From the NCBI GenBank assembly GCA_028687975.1, contig JAQTZD010000009.1:1-45118 (forward strand): 45,118 bases of DNA, in the 5' to 3' direction. The notes beneath the pieces are model-generated. The model was not told the DNA's origin. It did not search any database and saw nothing but the letters and a program-made list of their open reading frames with translations. Source of the stretch: Sediminibacterium sp. GTDB taxonomy: Bacteria > Bacteroidota > Bacteroidia > Chitinophagales > Chitinophagaceae. The position numbers and the translations under genes were made by a program. Position 1 is the first letter of the stretch. The number at the start of each line of letters is the position of its first letter. Positions 35,750 to 43,938 of this stretch are shown here, in pieces.

Positions 35750-38353
35750 CTATTTCTTTTTTGGAGCCGCTTTTTTGGCTGCTTTTTTCGTGGCAGTGCC
35801 TGCCTTTTTCACAGCGGATTTTGTACCAGCTTTCTTCGGCGCTGCTTTTTTGGTGAAAGCGCCGGGAACCTGTTCTTCGATCATTTTCTTCACTTCTTCC
35901 AACTCAATACCGGCAATACTTTCGGCGGTATGTTTGGTGCCATCTGCCTGTTTGCCCAGTTTCAGCATTTTTTTCTGAAAACGGATAAAAGGACCCCATC
36001 TTCCATTTTCAATGGCAATTTTTTCCTGAGGCCACTGGCAGATAAACCGGTTGGCTTCCTTTTCCATTTTCTTTTCTATCAACTCATTGATATCCTGCTG
36101 AGACAGCGTATCAAAATTGTACGCCCTGGGAATATTGATGTAAAGATCGTTCCACTTAATAAATGGTCCGAACCTTCCTTTTCCTTTGGTAACCGGTAAT
36201 TCATTGTAAAAAGCAACGGGAGCGTCTGCTTCCTGTTTGGCCTTGATCAGTTCAATGGCTCTTTCCATATCCATTTCGTGCAGGTCTTCGCCTTTGGGAA
36301 TGGAAATGAACTGTTCTCCCAGTTTAATGTATGGTCCAAATCTGCCCACATTCACAGCCAATTCCTGCCCTTCAAATTCTCCGATGGTTCTTGGTAAACT
36401 GAACAACTGCATGGCTTCTTCCATCGAGATGGTTTCGATGCTCTGTGATTGCTTCAATTTGGCAAACCGCGGTTTTTCGTTTTCATCGGCAGTGTCTCCA
36501 ATCTGTACCATGGGGCCATAGCGCCCCATACGGGCAATAACGCGTTTGCCGGTGGCTTCATCTATACCCAGTTCCCGCTCGCCCTTGGCGCGCTCCGCCG
36601 TTTCCAGGGTGTGCTCAATGGTTTCATGGAAGGGTTTGTAAAAGCCATCGATCATGGCATTCCATTTCATTTTGCCTTCGGCAATTTCATCGAACTCCTG
36701 TTCAATCCTGGCAGTAAAACCAAAATCCATGACCTTATTGAAGTGCTGCTTCAGGAAGTCTGTTACTACCATCCCCAGATCGGTAGGGAAGAGTTTGCTT
36801 TTCTCTGCACCGGTATTTTCCTGAATGATTTCCTTTTCCATTTCGTTGGCAGGGGTCAGTCGCAAAATAGTTGCGGCTCTTTTTACCCCTTCTTTATCCC
36901 GCTTCTCCACATAATTCCGCTTCATGATGGTAGAAATGGTAGGAGCATAAGTAGATGGACGGCCAATGCCCAGTTCTTCCAGTTTTTTTACCAGGGAAGC
37001 TTCGGTATATCTTGGTGCAGGGCGGCTGAATTTTTCTGCAGCCAGCATTTCCACCAATTGCAGCTGGTCTCCGGATTTCAGCGGTGGGAGCATGCCCTCG
37101 TTGTTCTCTTCCTCATCTTCGTCCTTTCCCTCATTGTATACCTTCAGGAAGCCATCGAACTGCATTACTTCTCCGGTTGCCGTTAAATGCTCCTTGTTGG
37201 TGCTGATCGAAATTTTAGCAGTTGTTTTTTCGAAGGTTGCATCGCTCATCTGAGAGGCGATGGTTCTCTTCCAGATCAGTTCGTAGAGGCGTTTGGTATC
37301 TTCATCGTCTACGGTATGGTTGCCCATGTAGGTAGGCCGGATGGCCTCGTGCGCTTCCTGCGCATTTTCATTTTTATTTTTGAACTTACGGGGCTGGTGG
37401 TAATTGCTGCCGTAGCTGTTCTGTATTTCCTTACTGATATCTGCCAGCGCTGTTTCACTCAATGCAATACTGTCTGTACGCATGTAGGTGATCTTACCGC
37501 TTTCATATAATTTTTGTGCCAGTAACATGGTTCTGCTTACACTGTAGCCCAGTTTCCTGGAAGCTTCCTGTTGCAGGGTAGAAGTGGTGAAAGGAGCCGA
37601 AGGAGAACGCTTGGATGGTTTCACCTGAATGTCTCCCACCTGGTAGGTTGCCGATTTGCAACTGCTCAGAAAAGCCTGTGCATCCTGCTGCTCACGCAGC
37701 CTGGCAGGTCCTTCGGCTTTAAAAATAACCTGTTTGCCGGTAATATCCGGCGCTTTAAAGAAAGCATCTATTTTAAAGGAACTTTCCGAAATGAATTGGT
37801 TGATTTCCCTTTCCCGCTCCACAATCAGCCGCACGGCTACGCTCTGTACCCGACCGGCACTGAGGCTGCGCTGCATGCCAATCTTTCTCCACAATACAGG
37901 GCTCAGCTCAAATCCCACCAGCCTGTCCAGCACCCTTCTGGCCTGTTGGGCATTCACCAGGTTCATATTAATGATCCGGGGATTGTCTACGGCTTTACGG
38001 ATGGCAGGTGCGGTGATTTCATGAAATACGATCCGTTTAGTCGTGCCCGGGTCCAGTCCCAGCACTTCCGCCAGGTGCCAGCTGATGCTTTCTCCTTCAC
38101 GGTCCTCATCCGATGCAAGCCATACTTCTTCAGCTTTCTTTGCCAGTTGCTTCAATTCCTTTACTACCCGTTCTTTTTCTTCGGGCACTTTATAACGGGG
38201 CTGGTAATGATTGCTTACATCAATACCCATATCATCTTTCTCAAGATCTCTGATATGCCCGTAACAACTTTTTACTTCAAAATCCTTTCCAAGGATTTTT
38301 TCAATGGTTTTTGCTTTAGCGGGCGACTCTACAATCAGTAAATTTTTTGCCAT
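35750..38353 (-). CDS. topA: DNA topoisomerase I
   Basis: 867 residues from the ATG at 38353 (MAKNLLIVESPAKAKTIEKIL), the universal TOPRIM start; the 33-residue longer track version is rejected. Nucleophile Tyr290 lies in GKITYMRTDS. After the core come several C-terminal repeat domains rich in GRFGPF and GRWGPFI rather than classical four-Cys zinc fingers, then a basic Lys/Ala tail (TKKAAKKAAPKKK) resembling histone H1. It relaxes negative supercoils. A 13-bp palindrome, CCGTTTGAAACGG, sits 10 bp upstream of the ATG. Confidence 0.96.
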   Translation of the reverse strand: MAKNLLIVESPAKAKTIEKILGKDFEVKSCYGHIRDLEKDDMGIDVSNHYQPRYKVPEEKERVVKELKQLAKKAEEVWLASDEDREGESISWHLAEVLGLDPGTTKRIVFHEITAPAIRKAVDNPRIINMNLVNAQQARRVLDRLVGFELSPVLWRKIGMQRSLSAGRVQSVAVRLIVEREREINQFISESSFKIDAFFKAPDITGKQVIFKAEGPARLREQQDAQAFLSSCKSATYQVGDIQVKPSKRSPSAPFTTSTLQQEASRKLGYSVSRTMLLAQKLYESGKITYMRTDSIALSETALADISKEIQNSYGSNYHQPRKFKNKNENAQEAHEAIRPTYMGNHTVDDEDTKRLYELIWKRTIASQMSDATFEKTTAKISISTNKEHLTATGEVMQFDGFLKVYNEGKDEDEEENNEGMLPPLKSGDQLQLVEMLAAEKFSRPAPRYTEASLVKKLEELGIGRPSTYAPTISTIMKRNYVEKRDKEGVKRAATILRLTPANEMEKEIIQENTGAEKSKLFPTDLGMVVTDFLKQHFNKVMDFGFTARIEQEFDEIAEGKMKWNAMIDGFYKPFHETIEHTLETAERAKGERELGIDEATGKRVIARMGRYGPMVQIGDTADENEKPRFAKLKQSQSIETISMEEAMQLFSLPRTIGEFEGQELAVNVGRFGPYIKLGEQFISIPKGEDLHEMDMERAIELIKAKQEADAPVAFYNELPVTKGKGRFGPFIKWNDLYINIPRAYNFDTLSQQDINELIEKKMEKEANRFICQWPQEKIAIENGRWGPFIRFQKKMLKLGKQADGTKHTAESIAGIELEEVKKMIEEQVPGAFTKKAAPKKAGTKSAVKKAGTATKKAAKKAAPKKK

Positions 38354-38476
38354 GTACCAGAACCGTTTGAAACGGATTTTTTCAGCTTTTTTAAATCTTT
38401 CTCCAGTTAAAATGTTCCCGCTTTCATACGATACGGATTCCATTCTATTCATGCAATATTAGGTCAAACCTTCAAA

Positions 38477-39361
38477 TCACAAAAAATCTCCCGAAGGTGC
38501 CCCCTGTAAAAAATGAATAATCTTGTTTTTGGTGGCCGGTTCCCGGTAGATTTTATTGTGGCCCAAACCCTTGGTAACAAAGAACTCCAGCGTGGAAATC
38601 TGTTCCGATAACAGGGGTTTTACATCGTTAAATAAGCAAATTGGGTCATCCTCGTCGTGCACCCAGAGGGTGCAGGCCGGCAATTGCCGGATAACCCTGG
38701 CTACCGAAAAATAGTCAATGGGCCGGTTGGCCAGTTGTTCAATATGGGCTTCAAAAGCGGTCACTACTTTGGGGGAGGCAGGGATCATCCGGAAAAACTG
38801 ATCAATGGCGGTACGGGTTTCCGTTGCAGGAGCAATCAGCACCAGTTTTCTCTTTTCTGCATCGGGCAGTTGTTCAAAAGCCAGGGCTGCCGCCAGCCCG
38901 CCCAGGGAATGTGCGATCACCGCATACAACGGACCAAAAGCCTGTTCAATAGCCAGTATGGTGTCGCGGTAGATCAAGGCATTGATTTTTCGTCCATCGC
39001 TCAGCCCATGTCCGGGTGCGTCAAAAGCCAGTACCGTAAATCCTGCTTTTTTAAGCGCCAGTACATAGCTGTCGAATTTATAGGAATAGCTGCTGAATCC
39101 GTGTACAATCAATACTTTCCGAGCCTGCGGATCAGCATTTTCCCACTCAAATCCACGAACAGTAACGCCATTCACCTCCACAGATACCGGGTTTCCCCGG
39201 TGGAAAACGGCGGGTATGTCCTTTTTTGCTCCCGGCTTTCTGGGGGTGGAAAAAAGATCAAATGCCAGTGCCGCCGCTTTTTGAGGCGATACCAATCCGA
39301 TTGTTTTCAGCTTGGTTTTGTAGTAGCCAATCAACACCCGCTGTTTCAACTGTTGCTTCAT
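38477..39361 (-). CDS. Alpha/beta hydrolase
   Basis: 294 residues, no signal peptide. Fold landmarks: VLIVHGFSSYSYKFDSY (oxyanion His-Gly), FDAPGHGLSDG, and nucleophile elbow IAHSLGG. The acid probably lies in WVHDEDDPICLF and the base in GLGHNKIYRE. Probably an esterase or lipase-like enzyme; the substrate cannot be told. A terminator-like hairpin lies 47 bp upstream on the same strand, so it is not read through from the small unit before it unless that hairpin leaks. Confidence 0.88.
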   Translation of the reverse strand: MKQQLKQRVLIGYYKTKLKTIGLVSPQKAAALAFDLFSTPRKPGAKKDIPAVFHRGNPVSVEVNGVTVRGFEWENADPQARKVLIVHGFSSYSYKFDSYVLALKKAGFTVLAFDAPGHGLSDGRKINALIYRDTILAIEQAFGPLYAVIAHSLGGLAAALAFEQLPDAEKRKLVLIAPATETRTAIDQFFRMIPASPKVVTAFEAHIEQLANRPIDYFSVARVIRQLPACTLWVHDEDDPICLFNDVKPLLSEQISTLEFFVTKGLGHNKIYREPATKNKIIHFLQGAPSGDFL

Positions 39362-39407
39362 GCCGCAAAGATATACTGCTTCCGTTCATGGGGGCAGAGA
39401 ATAAAAA

Positions 39408-39433
39408 ATCCCAGCCATAGACATGGCCGGGAT
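39408..39433 (-). terminator. Minus-strand terminator hairpin in the long gap
   Basis: An 11-bp stem (atcccggccat / atggctgggat on the minus strand) with a 4-nt loop and a following T-run. The one imperfect position is a G-U pair in minus-strand RNA but an A-C mismatch in plus-strand RNA, which favours minus-strand transcription. Confidence 0.7.
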
Positions 39434-39538
39434 AAAAAATCAGGGTACTTAAATTGCTTACGATAATCTATTGTGTACCATTTTTTGAATTGGATCGCCC
39501 ACAGCATTACCTGCGGACGGTGGTTTTTCAATACTGTA

Positions 39539-39619
39539 TTAATAGAGCAGTATCATCAGGTAACCTATAGCCAGAAGCAGGGTAACTGTTTTGCGGTCGG
39601 GAAGATGAACTGATTTCAT
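39539..39619 (-). CDS. Candidate 26-residue membrane peptide
   Basis: Too short for the track. The minus-strand ATG at 39619 opens MKSVHLPDRKTVTLLLAIGYLMILLY, then TAA: a charged N-terminus and a 16-residue hydrophobic helix, the shape of a one-span peptide. An A-rich, GA-containing stretch (AAAAAAGAAAAAT) precedes the ATG, as in many Bacteroidota genes. The hairpin at 39408 lies about 105 bp downstream on the same strand. No homologue is known to me, and chance cannot be ruled out. Confidence 0.3.
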   Translation of the reverse strand: MKSVHLPDRKTVTLLLAIGYLMILLY

Positions 39620-39813
39620 ATTTTTCTTTTTTATTGACTGATTCGGTTCCATGGTATAACATTCTAATACTGTACCAAAACAACAGGTTTCAATAAGCAC
39701 TTGAAAATCAATTAAATATATTTTTGATATGTGCCAGGTATTTTCCTTTTTTGGACAAACACTCCCATTTTGGGATGAAAAAGAGCTTTGTTGTATAAAC
39801 TTTTCCTTTTAGA

Positions 39814-39843
39814 ATTGTTTACATATAAATTGAAATACTTTTG
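39814..39843 (+). promoter_or_regulatory. Promoter of the fdx-iscX-kdsC cluster
   Basis: ATTG, 18-nt spacer, TACTTTTG: exact -7 element. It ends 18 bp before the fdx ATG and overlaps the track's earlier TTG start, ruling that start out. Confidence 0.7.
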
Positions 39844-39861
39844 CATGCCAAACAGCCAACT

Positions 39862-40197
39862 ATGTATACAATCCATATAAAATTTGAGCAAAAAGACCTG
39901 GAGCCGGTAACGCTGACTAATATCGCTCCGGACCAGAGCCTGCTGGAAGTGTGTCTGGACAATGACATTGAATTGCACCACAATTGCGGGGCGGTATGCG
40001 CCTGCAGTACCTGTCATCTTTATGTAGATCAGGGCACCGCATTCATCGAAGAACTGAGCGACCGCGAAGAAGATTTCATCGACCGGGCCGTTAATCCGAG
40101 AATCAACTCCCGGCTGGGCTGCCAGTGTGTACTGCAGAACGGTTCCGGAGAAATCCATATTACTTTACCCGATCAAACCCAGTTCCTGGGCGAATAA
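39862..40197 (+). CDS. fdx: ISC-type [2Fe-2S] ferredoxin
   Basis: 111 residues from the ATG at 39862. Cluster ligands fit the adrenodoxin/Isc pattern: Cys42, Cys48 and Cys51 in NCGAVCACSTCH, and Cys87 in LGCQ, with extra Cys46 and Cys89. The acidic helix between them (FIEELSDREEDF) is the usual partner-binding surface. It supplies electrons for iron-sulfur cluster assembly and perhaps other enzymes. The next gene is iscX, 32 bp away. Confidence 0.93.
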   Translation: MYTIHIKFEQKDLEPVTLTNIAPDQSLLEVCLDNDIELHHNCGAVCACSTCHLYVDQGTAFIEELSDREEDFIDRAVNPRINSRLGCQCVLQNGSGEIHITLPDQTQFLGE

Positions 40198-40229
40198 TCT
40201 TAGGCAAGAATAAATAAAAGCATGTTGTT

Positions 40230-40469
40230 ATGAGTCATTATGAACCACCCATTCACTGGAGCGATCACGAGGATATTGCCATGAAGCTGTACGAGCGATT
40301 CGGGGATGATTTCAATGAAGGAAAAATTTACCGGATCCGTTTCACCGATTTGCTGGAATGGATTCTTGAAATACCCAATTTTGCCGGTACCCGTGAGCAA
40401 AGTACAGAAGGTCACCTGGAAATGATTCAGAGTGCCTGGGTATACGAGTGGAGAGACAACCAGCAATAA
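40230..40469 (+). CDS. iscX: Fe-S assembly protein IscX
   Basis: 79 residues, near the usual length. Family motifs are WSDHEDIAMKLYERFGD, RFTDLLEWILEIPNF and a C-terminal EMIQSAWVYEW. IscX binds IscS and iron and modulates cluster synthesis. In Proteobacteria it ends the iscRSUA-hscBA-fdx operon, in the same fdx-iscX order as here; the other isc genes are absent from the window. Confidence 0.92.
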   Translation: MSHYEPPIHWSDHEDIAMKLYERFGDDFNEGKIYRIRFTDLLEWILEIPNFAGTREQSTEGHLEMIQSAWVYEWRDNQQ

Positions 40470-40490
40470 TCAGCAACTTCAATACCTTCC

Positions 40491-41009
40491 ATGAGCCTGG
40501 AGAAACTTAAACATATCAGCTGCTTTATTTTTGATGTGGACGGTGTACTCACCGACGGCAGGGTTCTGGTTTTGCCCGACGGGCTGCTGGCCAGATCCAT
40601 GAACATCAAAGATGGCTATGCCTTGCAGCTTGCTGTAAAAAAAGGTTACAGGGTGGTGGTGATTTCAGGAAGTAATTCTCCGGAAGTAAAGGCAAGACTG
40701 AATAAGCTGGGAGTAAATGAAGTGCATATGCAGGTGATTGATAAAGCTGCCTTGCTTCGGTCGATAATGGAGCAGGCACAGCTGCCTGCTAAAGCCTGTC
40801 TTTACATGGGAGACGATATCCCAGATCTGCAGGTAATGCAACTCACCGGATTTCCCTGTTGCCCATCCGACGCTGTTCCGGAAATAAAGGCTGTTTCCGT
40901 TTACATTGCGCAACAGCCCGGCGGAGCGGGATGTGTGCGGGAAGTGATTGAAAAGGCAATGAAGCTGCGCGGAGACTGGAACGAGGATGTGCTGGTTCCT
41001 GCACAGTAA
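40491..41009 (+). CDS. kdsC: KdsC-like HAD phosphatase
   Basis: 172 residues, no cap domain. HAD motif I is IFDVDGVLTDGRV; motif II is VVISGSN; later MGDDIPDLQVMQ holds the Mg-binding acids. This matches 3-deoxy-D-manno-octulosonate-8-phosphate phosphatase, which makes free Kdo for LPS. Starts 21 bp after iscX. Distinguishing it from the related sugar-phosphatase domain of NeuA-type enzymes is by length and motif only. Confidence 0.88.
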   Translation: MSLEKLKHISCFIFDVDGVLTDGRVLVLPDGLLARSMNIKDGYALQLAVKKGYRVVVISGSNSPEVKARLNKLGVNEVHMQVIDKAALLRSIMEQAQLPAKACLYMGDDIPDLQVMQLTGFPCCPSDAVPEIKAVSVYIAQQPGGAGCVREVIEKAMKLRGDWNEDVLVPAQ

Positions 41010-41046
41010 CTGCTGTATACATCTATTCAATTTATAAAATCGTCTT

Positions 41047-41988
41047 TTGAAACTGGTTGCCGCATTTTTCAGACTGATCAGATGGCCCAATCTGCTGTTT
41101 ATTGTTCTAACACAGCTCCTGTTTGAGGTTTGCATCTATGAGCGGATCTACCCGGATACCCGCATCAGTGATCCCGCTGAAGGGCTTCGCTTTGCAGCCC
41201 TGGTACTGGCTTCTGTTTTTATTGCTGCAGCCGGTTACATCATCAATGATTATTTCGACCAGAATATAGACCAGGTAAACAAACCCGATAAAGTGGTGGT
41301 GAACCGGATCATAGGCCGGAGATGGGTTATTTTCTGGCATATGTTTCTGAGTCTTACCGGGATTTTCTTTACCACATTTGCTTTGCCGGTAAGCCAGTAC
41401 TGGCATTTGGTATTGGCCAATATGCTCTCTGTTGTTGCACTTTGGTTTTACTCTACTACGCTCAAGAAAAAATTGCTGGTTGGGAACGTGCTGATTTCCC
41501 TGCTAACGGCATGGGTAATCGGGGTGCTGTTTTTTTCCAAATATCCTTTAAACATCAGCAACCTGCTTTCTGTACAGCAACAGGAAGCCCGGTTCTTTCG
41601 CCTGATGGTGGTGTACACGGCTTTTGCATTTGTGATCTCCCTGATCCGCGAAGTGATCAAAGACATGGAAGATATTGAAGGAGACCGGCGTTACGGGTGT
41701 ACAACCATGCCGATTGTATGGGGCATCAATGCGAGCAAAGTATTTGTTGCCGTATGGACCATCGTGCTGATTGCAGCCCTGGTGATTCTCCAGATTTATG
41801 CACTCGGCTTAGGCTGGTGGCAAAGTGTACTGTATTCTCTGGTGCTGATTGTTGCACCACTGGTGATGGTACTGCGTTTGTTGTTCCTTGCATCAAAACC
41901 CGAAGACTATCACCGAATCAGCAGCCTGGTTAAACTGGTGATGCTTACGGGCATACTGTCTATGTTGTTCTTTAAATTTTATCATTAG
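41047..41988 (+). CDS. UbiA-family prenyltransferase
   Basis: 313 residues starting at a TTG (MKLVAAFFRLIRWPNLLF); no in-frame ATG exists upstream near it, and the next Met is deep in the protein. Eight or so membrane helices carry both aspartate-rich motifs: NDYFDQNIDQVNKPDK and DMEDIEGDRRYG, which bind the Mg-prenyl diphosphate. Similar Bacteroidota proteins are annotated as geranylgeranylglycerol-phosphate geranylgeranyltransferase-like; the acceptor here is not determinable (quinone or lipid). Part of the fdx-maf cluster, 37 bp after kdsC and 10 bp before maf. Confidence 0.9.
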   Translation: MKLVAAFFRLIRWPNLLFIVLTQLLFEVCIYERIYPDTRISDPAEGLRFAALVLASVFIAAAGYIINDYFDQNIDQVNKPDKVVVNRIIGRRWVIFWHMFLSLTGIFFTTFALPVSQYWHLVLANMLSVVALWFYSTTLKKKLLVGNVLISLLTAWVIGVLFFSKYPLNISNLLSVQQQEARFFRLMVVYTAFAFVISLIREVIKDMEDIEGDRRYGCTTMPIVWGINASKVFVAVWTIVLIAALVILQIYALGLGWWQSVLYSLVLIVAPLVMVLRLLFLASKPEDYHRISSLVKLVMLTGILSMLFFKFYH

Positions 41989-41998
41989 TTTTTAGTTC

Positions 41999-42583
41999 AT
42001 GAAGGAAATCATCTTAGCTTCCCAGTCGCCGCGCAGAAAGCAATTGCTGGAATGGGCCGAAATACCGTTTAAAGTAGTGGTTCAACCCACCGATGAACAG
42101 TTCCCTGCCAGCATGCCGGTGGAGGAAGTACCTGTTTATATTGCTTTTAACAAAGCACAGGCCGTAAGTGAGCGCCTTAAAGCCCTTCAGGAATGGGATC
42201 CGGAGCAGGTTATTCTTGCTGCCGACACCATCGTGGTACTGGGAGGGGAAGTAATCAACAAACCTGCGGACCGGGCCGAAGCCATTGCTATACTCAGCCG
42301 GTTGTCCGGTAAGGATCACCGGGTAATTACCGGTGTGGTATTGTTGCATGGTACCAACAGTTATCAGTTTGCCGTTACCACACACGTGCAGTTCCATGCA
42401 CTGAGTGCTGAGCAGATTGCTTTCTATGTAGACAAATACAAACCCTTCGATAAAGCCGGTGCTTATGCCATTCAGGAATGGATCGGGGTAACCGGTATTG
42501 CATCCATCACCGGCGACTTTTACAATGTAATGGGCCTTCCTGTAAGCACAGTGGTGCAAACCCTGCATAAAATGGGTCTGTAA
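41999..42583 (+). CDS. maf: Maf-like nucleotide pyrophosphatase
   Basis: 194 residues. Motifs are ASQSPRRKQLLEWAEIPF, AADTIVVLGGEVINKP and QEWIGVTGIASITGDFYNVMGLP. The family hydrolyses dTTP/UTP or modified nucleotides, preventing their incorporation. Last gene of the fdx-iscX-kdsC-ubiA-maf run. Confidence 0.95.
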   Translation: MKEIILASQSPRRKQLLEWAEIPFKVVVQPTDEQFPASMPVEEVPVYIAFNKAQAVSERLKALQEWDPEQVILAADTIVVLGGEVINKPADRAEAIAILSRLSGKDHRVITGVVLLHGTNSYQFAVTTHVQFHALSAEQIAFYVDKYKPFDKAGAYAIQEWIGVTGIASITGDFYNVMGLPVSTVVQTLHKMGL

Positions 42584-42630
42584 TCAACAAATTGATACAG
42601 GCAACGGCAGCGAATGATCCGGGGTCTTGA

Positions 42631-43035
42631 TTACCAGTTGAACTTGAAATCGAGTTCCACATCGGGGTGAAGCGATCTTTCAACAGGGCAGGTACGCGCA
42701 GTTCTTTCCAGAATCTCTTTTTGTTTTTCATTGAGATTCAGTGATTGGGGAAAACTGATGTGCACAATTATTTTGCTGATCCTTCTGGGATCACTGGCCA
42801 TTACTTTGGTAACATCAGCAGTGGTTCCGTCCAGCTGAATACCCATTGTTTCGGCCTTGATACCCATAGTAGTGATCATGCAGAGTCCCAGGCCGGTAGC
42901 AACCAGATCGGTGGGTGAAAAACGAGCCCCCTTGCCCTTGTTGTCGGTTGGCGCATCGGTCTCGATAACGGTTCCGCTCTGGAGGTGTGTGGTGGCACAT
43001 CTTAAATCACCTTTATAAATAATTTGTGAAGTCAT
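42631..43035 (-). CDS. OsmC-family protein (second copy)
   Basis: 134 residues. Redox Cys positions are in GLCMITTMG and ARTCPVERSL, and the protein ends DVELDFKF. It differs clearly from the OsmC at 33066 and belongs to the YhfA/OsmC-like branch. It presumably reduces organic hydroperoxides. Convergent with maf; divergent from the next gene with a 39-bp gap that holds AT-rich, promoter-like sequence on both strands. Confidence 0.92.
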   Translation of the reverse strand: MTSQIIYKGDLRCATTHLQSGTVIETDAPTDNKGKGARFSPTDLVATGLGLCMITTMGIKAETMGIQLDGTTADVTKVMASDPRRISKIIVHISFPQSLNLNEKQKEILERTARTCPVERSLHPDVELDFKFNW

Positions 43036-43074
43036 TGCATCAATTTTGCCATAAATTTACACGTAACAAATCAC

Positions 43075-43902
43075 ATGGAAGTGAAGAAACTAATTTTTGT
43101 GCTTTTCGTTTTTTGCGGAACTACTGTGCTGGCTCAGCAAAAGCCTGCATCTACCGTGCTTTCGCGCAATCAGAAGAAAGCGGAAAAGAGAGAGAAGATC
43201 AACCAGCTGATTAAGCAGGAGGAAGAGGGTGCACTGATTTATCAGAAGCAGGGTGCATTTGGTATTAAGCTGAACACCGACGGATGGGGCGCTTTCTACG
43301 AACACGGAAAATACAAGACCATTACCAAAACCAATCTCTGGTGGCTGGAATTCGGAGAGCGCAAACATCCAAAAGAAGAGCGCGTTCCAACCATTACGGC
43401 CTCTTCGGGTTTTATCATTGTATCCAGTTACATTTACGGAAAACAAAATAATTTCTACTACCTGAAGGCAGGAATAGGACAACAAAGAATGATTGGCGGC
43501 AAGGGCAATAAAAACGGTGTTGCGGTTTCCGCTATTTATGGCGGTGGTATCACTGCCGGTTTGTTGAAACCTTATTATCTTGAAATCCAGAACCCCAATA
43601 CCAACGTTCGCGAAAGCATCCGCTATACACCGGCCAACGAAAACCTGTTCCTGGATCCCACCATTATCCTGGGCAAGGGCGGGCTCACCAAGGGCATTGG
43701 TGAAACCAAAATTGTTCCGGGTGCTCATGCCAGGGCCGCCCTGCGCTTCGACTACGGTCGTTACAATGAAATGCTTTCTGCCATTGAAGTTGGGGTAAAT
43801 GCAGAATATTACAGCCAGAAAATGCCCATTTTACTGCTGAACAAGGAAAAAAGCTTCTTTTTTAATGCCTATGTGGCAATTACGTTCGGTAAAAGAAAGT
43901 AA
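43075..43902 (+). CDS. Exported protein of unknown function, possibly outer membrane
   Basis: 275 residues with a signal peptide (KKLIFVLFVFCGTTVLAQ), then a charged helical stretch (QKKAEKREKINQLIKQEEEGA) and a beta-rich body with GIKLNTDGWGAFYEHGK and a final FNAYVAITFGKRK, an aromatic-flanked last strand typical of small outer-membrane barrels. No family recognised. Directly precedes lipA, but lipA has a -7-like element at its end, so cotranscription is uncertain. Confidence 0.75.
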   Translation: MEVKKLIFVLFVFCGTTVLAQQKPASTVLSRNQKKAEKREKINQLIKQEEEGALIYQKQGAFGIKLNTDGWGAFYEHGKYKTITKTNLWWLEFGERKHPKEERVPTITASSGFIIVSSYIYGKQNNFYYLKAGIGQQRMIGGKGNKNGVAVSAIYGGGITAGLLKPYYLEIQNPNTNVRESIRYTPANENLFLDPTIILGKGGLTKGIGETKIVPGAHARAALRFDYGRYNEMLSAIEVGVNAEYYSQKMPILLLNKEKSFFFNAYVAITFGKRK

Positions 43903-43903
43903 C

Positions 43904-43911
43904 TAAATTTG
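43904..43911 (+). promoter_or_regulatory. -7 element upstream of lipA
   Basis: TAAATTTG, an exact TAnnTTTG match 28 bp before the chosen lipA ATG. No clear -33 partner within the preceding coding sequence. Confidence 0.4.
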
Positions 43912-43938
43912 CCGCTCATTTCTGAATCTGAGCTCACT

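Larger units (their letters stand above)
39362..39861. other. 500-bp intergenic region
   Basis: The only long gap in the window. It holds, from left to right, the minus-strand terminator hairpin, the candidate 26-residue peptide ORF and the promoter of the fdx cluster. The stretch 39620-39810 is AT-rich with no ORF I would call. Confidence 0.75.

Noticed and set aside
37571-38341. 256-aa plus-strand ORF
   Set aside because: Antisense shadow of the topA TOPRIM and core region.
39358-39507. 49-aa minus-strand ORF whose TGA overlaps the hydrolase ATG
   Set aside because: It reads straight through the terminator hairpin and has no signal or motif; the ATGA overlap is probably chance.
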